This document shows positions 57,613 to 64,000 of a stretch of DNA of 64,000 bases, piece by piece. The notes below the pieces were generated by a model that was not told the DNA's origin, searched no databases, and saw nothing but the letters and a program-made list of their open reading frames with translations. The DNA comes from Agromyces fucosus (GTDB taxonomy: Bacteria; Actinomycetota; Actinomycetes; Actinomycetales; Microbacteriaceae), in the NCBI RefSeq assembly GCF_004134865.1, contig NZ_SDPO01000001.1, forward strand, positions 248,001-312,000, read 5' to 3'. The position numbers and the translations under genes are program-made. Positions within the stretch are counted from its first letter, which is position 1, and each line of letters begins with the position of its first letter.

Positions 57613-58287
57613 TCAGGTGAGCGCCTCCACGATCGACCGCTCGCCGGGGATCCCCGCTTCGACGACAACGGGCTGATCGGACCCCGACCGCCATTCGCTG
57701 AACCTCCGGAATGCCATCGGCAGTCCCTCGGCGTTGGATGGGTCGACGCGGTCCATCACCTGCAAGTGCACATGGGGCTCGGTGGAATTCCCTGAGTTGC
57801 CGCACTCCCCGATCGCCTGCCCCGCCGCGACGCGGTCGCCGACGGCGACACGGATCGAACCCGAACGCAAGTGCGCGAGCGAGACGAACGCATCTCCGCC
57901 GCGGAGCGCGATGGTCACGGTGTTGCCAGCGATCGCGTGCACTCCCTGCCGGAGTCGCCCGGCCTGGCCCAGCGCATACGGCACGAGGGCGAGCTGGGAG
58001 CGCCGGCCCTCGTGGTCGGGCTCGCCGTCGTGTAGGTCGACGACGACGCCGTCGGCCGGCGCGAGGATGGCTTGCCCGAACCCGAGGAATCGTTCAGGCG
58101 GTTCGGTCGTCAGGACGGTTCGCCAGTCGCGTTGCTCCGAAGTGCGGCGTCGCCGGTCGACCGCGACGAAGTCGATCGCGTACCGCTCGCCGAAGAGGTC
58201 GACCCCGTGGCTCGGCACGCGCCGAGCAGGGCTGTTCTGGGCCATCCAGAGGCCCGTGAACGGGAGGTGCAACAGCTCTGCCGTCAT
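57613..58287 (-). CDS. M23 family metallopeptidase (lysostaphin-like), cytoplasmic form
   Basis: A 224-residue M23 protein. The first zinc ligands are in PSHGVDLFGERYAID (HxxxD), and later ones in SLAHL and HVHLQV; GDRVAAGQAIGECGNSGNS is the conserved beta-core loop. There is no signal peptide or membrane segment. The enzyme may therefore be an inactive or intracellular relative, or be exported by another route. The substrate is presumably peptidoglycan peptide bonds. Confidence 0.85.
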   Translation of the reverse strand: MTAELLHLPFTGLWMAQNSPARRVPSHGVDLFGERYAIDFVAVDRRRRTSEQRDWRTVLTTEPPERFLGFGQAILAPADGVVVDLHDGEPDHEGRRSQLALVPYALGQAGRLRQGVHAIAGNTVTIALRGGDAFVSLAHLRSGSIRVAVGDRVAAGQAIGECGNSGNSTEPHVHLQVMDRVDPSNAEGLPMAFRRFSEWRSGSDQPVVVEAGIPGERSIVEALT

Positions 58288-58464
58288 GCTCCGATACTGT
58301 CAGCCCCGTTCTCGCAGGCGTCGGATCCGACGAATTCGGCCATCTACGCCACCACATGGTCACCCCGCGACATCCGAAGACTCGCGCATTCACATCCGAC
58401 ACTCAGGCGATCGACGGCCATAACCTGACCCTGCACGGCACCCGCCGCCAGAAAGGACACAACC

Positions 58465-59076
58465 ATGTCTACGTCGCAACCCACCGGGGTCTTCGCGTCA
58501 TTCTCGCTCGACGCATCGTCACTGACGAAGTCGGCGATCAACACCATCCGCGCGACGCTCGGCATCAGCGGCGCCGTCGCACTCATCTTCGGCCTCCTCA
58601 TCACGTTCTGGCCGAAGAACTCGGCCATCGTCATCACGGTGCTGTTCGGCATCTACTTCCTGATCGCCGGCATCGCCTACCTCGGCCTCGGCATCTTCTC
58701 GAAGGGCATCTCGGGCGGCGCACGCACGCTCGACATCATCCTCGGACTCCTGTTCGTCGTCGGCGGCATCATCGTGCTCGCCAACCCGAGCGAGTCCGCC
58801 GTCTTCTTCGGCATCTTCCTCGGCATCCTCGTCGGCATCCTCTGGATCATCGAGGGGATCGTCGCGTTGGCGCAGTCGAGCGACGCGGGCTCGCGAGGAT
58901 GGGCGATCTTCTTCGGAATCCTGAGCATCGTGGCGGGTATCGTGGTGCTGTTCTCGCCGCTGTGGGGAATCGCCATCCTCTTCGTCATCGCGGGCATCAG
59001 CCTCATCATCCTCGGAATCGTGCAGATCGTGCGCGCGTTCACCTTCGGACGCGGCGTCACGCCGGCCGCGGAGTAG
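58465..59076 (+). CDS. HdeD family / DUF308 membrane protein
   Basis: A 203-residue protein with GAAAGGA before the ATG. Six membrane helices occur as three repeated pairs, each with a Gly-rich pattern (LGISGAVALIFGLLITFWP; LDIILGLLFVVGGIIVLAN; IFFGILSIVAGIVVLFSPL). It matches HdeD/DUF308 in length and repeat architecture. HdeD is an acid-resistance membrane protein in E. coli; the role here is unknown. The terminator at 59091–59127 follows. Confidence 0.88.
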   Translation: MSTSQPTGVFASFSLDASSLTKSAINTIRATLGISGAVALIFGLLITFWPKNSAIVITVLFGIYFLIAGIAYLGLGIFSKGISGGARTLDIILGLLFVVGGIIVLANPSESAVFFGIFLGILVGILWIIEGIVALAQSSDAGSRGWAIFFGILSIVAGIVVLFSPLWGIAILFVIAGISLIILGIVQIVRAFTFGRGVTPAAE

Positions 59077-59090
59077 TCCCGACGAACGAC

Positions 59091-59127
59091 GAAAGCCCGC
59101 CGAAGCAGTCTGCTTCGGCGGGCTTTC
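59091..59127. terminator. bidirectional terminator between HdeD and SDR genes
   Basis: A perfect 17-bp inverted repeat (GAAAGCCCGCCGAAGCA and its complement) with a GTC loop lies between convergent genes. Confidence 0.8.
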
Positions 59128-59164
59128 CGCTGTCTCGGCCGAGCCGGGACGACGTTTCAATTGA

Positions 59165-59938
59165 TCAGGCGTCGCCCACGCGCGCGAAGCCCGACGTGTC
59201 GCCGACGTAGCGCGTGTGCTCAGCGGGCACCGGCTCGACCGCGGCCGAAGCGACCTCTGCGGCGAACTCGGCGACGTTGAAGAGGCGACCGGCGTCCTGC
59301 TTGCGGGCCTCGATCGCTCCGGGGTTCGCGCGCTCGAGGAGGGTCGCCGTGATGGTGCCCTCGATCATGTCGCCCGAGACGACGACGAACTCGAACCCGG
59401 CGGCCTCGAGATCGGGGAGCTTCGCACGGAGCGCGTCTTCGCCGGCGCGCTTCGAGAGGGCCACGGCCTCGTACTCGGGCATGGTCGGCGTCGTGCGGAT
59501 GAAGTGCGCCTGGTGGCTCGTGACGAAGACGATGCGGGCGCCTGGCGCGAGGTGCGGAAGCGCGCCCTCGACGACGTTGACCTGCGCGTCGCGGTTCAAG
59601 CGCATCGCGTAGTCCTCGCCCATGCCGGTCTCCATGCCGCCGGAGGCATTCAGCACGAGGACGTCGATGGGTCCGAGCTCAGCAGCGGCACGCTCGAACA
59701 TCGAGGCGACGGAGGACGCGTCGGTGAGGTCCGCCCCGACGGCGACGGCGGTGCCACCGGCCTCGGTGATCTCGGCGACGACCTTCTCGGCGCGCGGGGC
59801 CTTGCTGCGGTAGTTGATGACGACGGATGCCCCGGCACCCGCGAGGTAGCGGGCGGTGTCGGCACCGATTCCACGCGAAGAGCCGGTGACGAGGGCGACG
59901 CGGCCGTCCAACGATCCGGGGGCGAGCGGGTTGGTCAC
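59165..59938 (-). CDS. SDR family oxidoreductase with displaced active-site lysine
   Basis: A 257-residue SDR. The GTG start (VTNPLAPGSLDGR) has GAGGAG 9 bases before it. TGSSRGIGADTARYLAGAG is the nucleotide loop, VINYRS suggests NADPH, and NASGG replaces the usual NNAG. The active-site serine is in VTSHQAHF, and tyrosine and lysine occur as EYEAVALSK. The spacing is therefore Y-x6-K rather than Y-x3-K, so classical catalysis is doubtful. It has no close operon partner and is divergent from nfeD. Confidence 0.85.
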   Translation of the reverse strand: MTNPLAPGSLDGRVALVTGSSRGIGADTARYLAGAGASVVINYRSKAPRAEKVVAEITEAGGTAVAVGADLTDASSVASMFERAAAELGPIDVLVLNASGGMETGMGEDYAMRLNRDAQVNVVEGALPHLAPGARIVFVTSHQAHFIRTTPTMPEYEAVALSKRAGEDALRAKLPDLEAAGFEFVVVSGDMIEGTITATLLERANPGAIEARKQDAGRLFNVAEFAAEVASAAVEPVPAEHTRYVGDTSGFARVGDA

Positions 59939-60072
59939 AGTGGAACTCCTCGATGCTTGACGGACGTGGTCCGCAGGGAACAGGCGAACCGAGACTATCA
60001 AGTCCACAGGCACGGCCCACTGGGTCGACCGCCCTGATAGTTTCAGTAGAAGGCCGTGCGAAGGAGAACGAA

Positions 60073-60546
60073 TTGGATGTGCTGACCCAGTACGCGTGGA
60101 TCGTGTGGCTCGTGTTGATCCTGGCGTTCGCCACGATCGAGGTCTTCACACTCGAGATGACGTTCCTGATGCTCGCACTCGGCAGCGTCGCCGGTCTGCT
60201 GTCGGGTCTGTTCGGCATCCCGTGGTGGGCGCAGTTCATCATCGCCGCGCTCGTCGCGGTCGCATTGATCCTGCTGCTGCGGCCACCGCTCCTGCGGATG
60301 CTCCGGCGCGGCGGTGATCCGACGCGCAGCAACATCGACGCGCTCATCGGCGCCGACGGCCAGGTCGTGCGCACCGTCACCTCCGCGGGTGGCCAGGTGC
60401 GCCTGCAGAACGGCGACGTGTGGACGGCTCGACTGTCGCCCATCACCGAGCAAGCGGATGTCGCGGTCGGCGAGCGTGTGCTCGTGACCGGTATCGACGG
60501 AGCGACGGCGGTCGTCGTTCCGATGGAGAGGAGCACTGGGGTTTGA
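60073..60546 (+). CDS. NfeD-like membrane protein
   Basis: A 157-residue protein. The TTG start (LDVLTQYAWIVWL) lies 7 bases after AAGGAG; a GTG two codons later is an alternative. Three membrane helices lie near residues 5–75. A C-terminal OB-fold domain (IGADGQVVRTVTSAGGQVRL, VGERVLVTGIDGATAVV) follows. NfeD proteins cooperate with SPFH/flotillin partners. Here the gene overlaps the SPFH gene (TGATG), giving a classic NfeD–SPFH operon of membrane-microdomain type. Confidence 0.9.
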   Translation: MDVLTQYAWIVWLVLILAFATIEVFTLEMTFLMLALGSVAGLLSGLFGIPWWAQFIIAALVAVALILLLRPPLLRMLRRGGDPTRSNIDALIGADGQVVRTVTSAGGQVRLQNGDVWTARLSPITEQADVAVGERVLVTGIDGATAVVVPMERSTGV

Positions 60547-61475
60547 TGGAAGTTTCCGGCATCATCGCGACGGTCGTCGTCGTCGCGATCGTCATCTTCG
60601 TCATCGTCGTATTGGCGAAGTCGATCCGAATCATCCCCCAGGCGTACTCGGGCGTGGTCGAACGGCTCGGGCGCTATCACAAGACCCTCAGCCCGGGACT
60701 GAACATCCTCGTGCCGTTCATCGATCGCCTGCGGCCGCTCGTCGACATGCGCGAGACCGTGGTCTCCTTCCCGCCGCAGCCGGTCATCACCGAAGACAAC
60801 CTCGTCGTCTCGATCGACACGGTCGTCTACTTCCAGGTGACCGACGCCCGTGCCGCCACGTACGAGATCGCGAACTACCTCGGCGCGGTCGAGCAGCTGA
60901 CGACCACGACACTGCGAAACGTGGTCGGCGGCCTGAACCTCGAAGAGGCGCTCACCTCGCGCGACAACATCAACGGCCAGCTGCGCATCGTGCTCGACGA
61001 GGCCACGGGCAAATGGGGCATCCGCGTCGGACGCGTCGAGCTCAAGGCGATCGACCCGCCCCACTCCATCCAGGACTCCATGGAGAAGCAGATGCGCGCC
61101 GAGCGCGACCGGCGTGCACTCATCCTCACCGCCGAGGGCACCAAGCAGTCCGCCATCCTCACCGCGGAGGGTGCCAGACAGGCGGCCATCCTCGAGGCCG
61201 AGGGCGACGCCAAGGCCGCGGTGCTCCGCGCCCAGGGCGAGGCCGAGGCGATCCTCACCGTCTTCGACGCCATCCACAAGGGCGATCCCGACCCGAAGCT
61301 GCTCGGCTACCAGTATCTGCAGATGCTCCCCCAGATCGCGCGGGGCGAGTCGAACAAGCTCTGGATCGTGCCGAGCGAACTCACCGAGGCGCTGAAGGGC
61401 ATCGGCAAGGCCTTCACGCCCACCGCTCCCCCGCAGGCACCGGAGGCCCCTGGGGCGGCCGGTCAGCGGCTCTGA
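60546..61475 (+). CDS. SPFH domain / stomatin–prohibitin-like membrane protein
   Basis: A 309-residue protein with one N-terminal membrane helix (residues 5–24), an SPFH domain (QAYSGVVERLGRYHKTLSPG, VDMRETVVSFPPQPVIT) and a long charged coiled-coil segment (RDRRALILTAEGTKQSAI through GEAEAILTVF). It resembles bacterial stomatin/Slp-type band 7 proteins that oligomerise in membranes and may bind NfeD. It is translated through overlap with the NfeD gene. Confidence 0.93.
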   Translation: MEVSGIIATVVVVAIVIFVIVVLAKSIRIIPQAYSGVVERLGRYHKTLSPGLNILVPFIDRLRPLVDMRETVVSFPPQPVITEDNLVVSIDTVVYFQVTDARAATYEIANYLGAVEQLTTTTLRNVVGGLNLEEALTSRDNINGQLRIVLDEATGKWGIRVGRVELKAIDPPHSIQDSMEKQMRAERDRRALILTAEGTKQSAILTAEGARQAAILEAEGDAKAAVLRAQGEAEAILTVFDAIHKGDPDPKLLGYQYLQMLPQIARGESNKLWIVPSELTEALKGIGKAFTPTAPPQAPEAPGAAGQRL

Positions 61476-61485
61476 CGGCAGGTCA

Positions 61486-62241
61486 GTGGCCACCGCCTAT
61501 TTCGAGCCGTCGAGGCCGCGAGTGCTCGCGCACCGCGGCCTCGCCCTCGAAGCGCCTGAGAACACCCTCCTCGCCTTCGCGAAGGCCGTCGCGATCGGAG
61601 CGGAGTACGTCGAGACCGACGTGCACCTGACCGCCGACGGCGTCGCCGTCGTGGCCCACGACCCCACGCTCGCGCGCGTCGCCGACCGCGACGTCGAGGT
61701 CTCGAAGCTCACGATGGCGGAACTGCGACGCATCGACCTCGGCCACGGCCAAGCATTCTGCTCGCTCGAGGAGTCGTTAGATGCGTTCCCCGACACCCGA
61801 TTCAACATCGACGTGAAGATCGAGAGCGCGGTCGAGGCGACCGTCGCCTCGGTGGCGAAGCTCCGGGCCGGGTCGCGCGTGCTGCTCACGAGCTTCTCCG
61901 AGGGCAGGCGCCGGCGACTCGCGGCGTATGTGCTCGACGCGGCGACCTCGGTCGGCGGCGCCGGAGTCGTCCGAACCCGCCTCGCCTCGCTGACGGGTTC
62001 GACCCGAGCCGTGAGCCGCGCGCTTCGCGGCGCGCACGCCCTGCAGGTGCCCGAGCGGATCGGCGTGCTCCCCCTCGTCACCGAACGCTTCGTCGCCGCC
62101 GCCCATCGCGCCGGCGCCGAGGTGCATGTCTGGACCGTCAATGACCCCGCCGACATGACACGACTGCTCGACCTCGGCGTCGACGGCCTCGTGACCGATC
62201 GCGCCGACCTCGCTCTCCCGCTCATCCTCGCTCGAAACTGA
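61486..62241 (+). CDS. glycerophosphodiester phosphodiesterase family protein
   Basis: A 251-residue GDPD-type TIM barrel. The signature elements are VLAHRGLALEAPENTLLAF, YVETDVHLTADGVAVVAHD, FNIDVKIE and VWTVNDPADMTRLLDLGVDGLVTD. The catalytic His pair is AHRG and AHD. It would cleave glycerophosphodiesters to glycerol-3-phosphate and an alcohol; the alcohol cannot be read from the sequence. The GTG start is 10 bases after the SPFH stop. Confidence 0.92.
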   Translation: MATAYFEPSRPRVLAHRGLALEAPENTLLAFAKAVAIGAEYVETDVHLTADGVAVVAHDPTLARVADRDVEVSKLTMAELRRIDLGHGQAFCSLEESLDAFPDTRFNIDVKIESAVEATVASVAKLRAGSRVLLTSFSEGRRRRLAAYVLDAATSVGGAGVVRTRLASLTGSTRAVSRALRGAHALQVPERIGVLPLVTERFVAAAHRAGAEVHVWTVNDPADMTRLLDLGVDGLVTDRADLALPLILARN

Positions 62242-62267
62242 GAATTCCCCGGTAAACCTCAGGGTCC

Positions 62268-62294
62268 GGAAAGGGAACGCCCAGCTTGATCGTT
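62268..62294 (+). promoter_or_regulatory. candidate SigR-type promoter upstream of rbpA
   Basis: GGAAA-n19-GTT lies 32–58 bases before the rbpA ATG. It fits the streptomycete SigR pattern GGAAT-n18/19-GTT except one base. rbpA is a known SigR-regulon member in Streptomyces. A single-base departure and the short pattern keep confidence low. Confidence 0.4.
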
Positions 62295-62325
62295 TAGACA
62301 TAGAGACGAGCGAGAGGAGTACGCC

Positions 62326-62691
62326 ATGGCGGACAGGAGCCTTCGAGGCATGCGCATCGGCGCACAGAGCCTGCAGAGTGAAGACGGCGTGGTGTTCGCC
62401 GACCGTGCGGAATACACCTATCGCTGCGAGACCTGCGGGCGCGAGACCGTGATGACGTTCTCGACCGAGGCCGAGCTGCCCGAGTCGTGGGAATGCAAGC
62501 ACTGCGGAGCATCCGCTGTGCTGCTCGTCGACTCGAAGCCGGTCGAGATCGACCGCTCGGGCGAGAAGGTCGCCCGCACGCACTGGGACATGCTGCTCGA
62601 ACGACGCACACGTGCCGAGCTCGAGGAGCTGCTCGAGGAGCGTCTCAGCTACCTGCGGGCCCGTCGCGGCCAGCAGAAGATCGGCGCCTAG
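62326..62691 (+). CDS. rbpA: RNA polymerase-binding protein RbpA
   Basis: A 121-residue RbpA, the actinobacterial transcription activator that stabilises the open complex with group 1 sigma factors. An N-terminal tail leads into the zinc core (YRCETCGRETVM, ECKHCGAS: two CxxC pairs). The basic linker and the sigma-interaction helix (RRTRAELEELLEERLSYLRARR) follow. The start MADRSLRGMR has GAGAGGAG before it. Its stop overlaps the stop of the convergent lnt gene. Confidence 0.95.
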   Translation: MADRSLRGMRIGAQSLQSEDGVVFADRAEYTYRCETCGRETVMTFSTEAELPESWECKHCGASAVLLVDSKPVEIDRSGEKVARTHWDMLLERRTRAELEELLEERLSYLRARRGQQKIGA

Positions 62692-64000
62692 GCCGAATCG
62701 GTTCCGACGGCTTCGTCGCCGCCCAGGTCGCGAGACCGACGGCGTGCGATGAAACCGGCGGCGATGAGTGCTGCCAGCGACCCCAGCACGATCACGTTCG
62801 GCACGCTCGAACCGAGCGCGACCGACGGCGTCAGTCCGTCGCGCAACTCGACATCGGTGACCATCGCACCCGGTTCATAGGCCGGCAGCGAATCGATCGT
62901 GCGACCCGACGGGTCGATCACCTGGCTCGTGCCCACTGTCGAGATGTTCACGACCGAGCGACCGGTCTCGATCGCGCGGAGCCGCGCAATGGCGAGCTGC
63001 TGCTCGTTCTCGTCGGTGCCGCGGAAGTCGGCGTTGTTCGTCTGGAACATGTAGAGCTGCGCACCGTCGCGTGCGCCCTCCCAGACGAGGTCGTCGTAGA
63101 TGACGTCGAAGCAGATCGCGAGCCCGGTGACGGCCTTGCCGAGATCGAACACGGGCGCATTGGTGCCCGGGGTGTATCCACGCTGCACGAGACCGATCAG
63201 GTCGGGCGCGAGCGAGTACCAGAAGTCGCGGTCGGGGATGTACTCGCCGAAGGGCACCGGATGCCGCTTGTCGTAGAGATCGACGGCCCCCTCCCCTGCG
63301 CGCCACAGCATCGACGTGTTGAAGTACTCGTCGTCGCGATTCGTCACGGTGTTGAGTACGAGGGGTGCGTCGAGGTCTTCGCTCAGCCGATCGAAGATGC
63401 GCGCGACCGAATCGCTGCGGGTCGGGTCGATGTCGGAGCCGCCCTCGGGCCAGAGCAGCACGTCGATGCCCGGCTCGTCGAGGATCGGTTCCGTTGCCGC
63501 GAGCTGCGCGGCGAGCACGTCGCCCGGTTCGCGCTGATCGAAGTACCCGGAGGGTCCGTTGCCCTGCACGCTGGCCACCCGGAGCTCACCCGCCGGCGTG
63601 GTCTGCCACGCGGGAACGAGCATCGCGACGGCCACGAGCGCGGCGACGGGCAGGGCTGAGACCGGCCGCCGCCACCCGGCGAGCCGAACCCATTCGATGA
63701 CTCCGGCCACGATGGCGACCATGACGAAGCTCAAGCCCGTTGAACCCGCCCACGAGACGACCTCGGCGAAGGGGCTCTGCGACTGGCTGAGTGCGGCCCG
63801 GCCCCACGGGAAGCCTCCGTAGGGGATGCTGCCGGTGGCGGCCTCGCGCACGCACCAGAGGCCCGCGACGAGCAGCGGCAGTGCGATCAGCCGGACCCAC
63901 CGGGAGCTGCTCACCAGCGGCATCCAACGGTAGGCGAGCGTGATGAGCACGCCGCCGGCCGCGACGAAGAGCGACTCGAGGATCGAGAGCGCGAGCCACG
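62688..64000 (-). CDS. lnt: apolipoprotein N-acyltransferase, 5' end outside the window
   Basis: At least 437 codons of Lnt; the frame continues past the right edge without a start. About two membrane helices near the edge (LALSILESLFVAAGG) and further helices are followed by the nitrilase-type domain. The catalytic triad is visible: Glu in LLWPEGGSD, Lys in LYDKRHPVPFGEY, and Cys in LAICFDVIYDD. A C-terminal helix (VIVLGSLAALIAAGF) and basic tail end it. It adds a third acyl chain to lipoproteins such as CtaC. The stop overlaps the rbpA stop by 3 bases. Confidence 0.93.
   Translation of the reverse strand, partial: WLALSILESLFVAAGGVLITLAYRWMPLVSSSRWVRLIALPLLVAGLWCVREAATGSIPYGGFPWGRAALSQSQSPFAEVVSWAGSTGLSFVMVAIVAGVIEWVRLAGWRRPVSALPVAALVAVAMLVPAWQTTPAGELRVASVQGNGPSGYFDQREPGDVLAAQLAATEPILDEPGIDVLLWPEGGSDIDPTRSDSVARIFDRLSEDLDAPLVLNTVTNRDDEYFNTSMLWRAGEGAVDLYDKRHPVPFGEYIPDRDFWYSLAPDLIGLVQRGYTPGTNAPVFDLGKAVTGLAICFDVIYDDLVWEGARDGAQLYMFQTNNADFRGTDENEQQLAIARLRAIETGRSVVNISTVGTSQVIDPSGRTIDSLPAYEPGAMVTDVELRDGLTPSVALGSSVPNVIVLGSLAALIAAGFIARRRSRDLGGDEAVGTDSA

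Overview
The window is high-GC actinobacterial chromosome. Gene content and order (panB–glnA2–glnE–glnA1–RDD–DUF4191–lipA–lipB–dlaT; sigA–murT–gatD–DUF7455–parE–parC; erpA–ctaCDF with qcrCAB–ctaE; rbpA–lnt) fit the Actinomycetota. My inference is a Microbacteriaceae member, Agromyces-like; no rRNA or tRNA gene is present to confirm it.

Layout. 0–9.3 kb holds nitrogen assimilation (glnA2, glnE, glnA1 behind a four-half-site GlnR-type operator) and lipoate synthesis (lipA, lipB). 9.4–15.5 kb holds a membrane-anchored pseudokinase, the lipoylated E2 (dlaT), lpd and leucyl aminopeptidase. 15.6–20.4 kb holds a PAC2 protein, the principal sigma factor behind a foldable leader, and a MurT–GatD cell-wall pair. 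20.5–27.7 kb holds topoisomerase IV (parE, parC) flanking a secreted metalloprotease and a flavin oxidase. 27.8–31.5 kb holds a phosphodiesterase, DUF3043, an M20 peptidase and ErpA. 31.7–40.7 kb is the respiratory block: ctaCDF on the plus strand converges on ctaE–qcrC–qcrA–qcrB on the minus strand, with two methyltransferase genes between. 40.8–47.7 kb holds trpD, glpFK and a divergent dhaKLM operon, so glycerol uptake and phosphorylation sit beside PTS-driven dihydroxyacetone phosphorylation. 47.8–55.2 kb is an accessory stretch with a bile-salt-hydrolase-like gene of markedly lower GC, small regulators and enzymes, a large LuxR/MalT-type regulator and a dif-like palindrome. 55.2–64 kb holds a PadR operon, a DsbA-like thioredoxin, an M23 peptidase, HdeD, an SDR, NfeD–SPFH, GDPD, rbpA and a truncated lnt.

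The observation I rate highest is the MurT–GatD pair. GatD contains no cysteine at all, so the glutaminase nucleophile is absent, and MurT lacks its zinc-ribbon cysteines. In a family whose group B peptidoglycan is cross-linked through the alpha-carboxyl of D-Glu, the very group MurT–GatD normally amidates, this suggests the pair uses a different amine donor. Other points worth checking are the structured sigA leader, the dif-like site at the edge of the accessory region, the acquired bile-salt-hydrolase-like gene and the pseudokinase.
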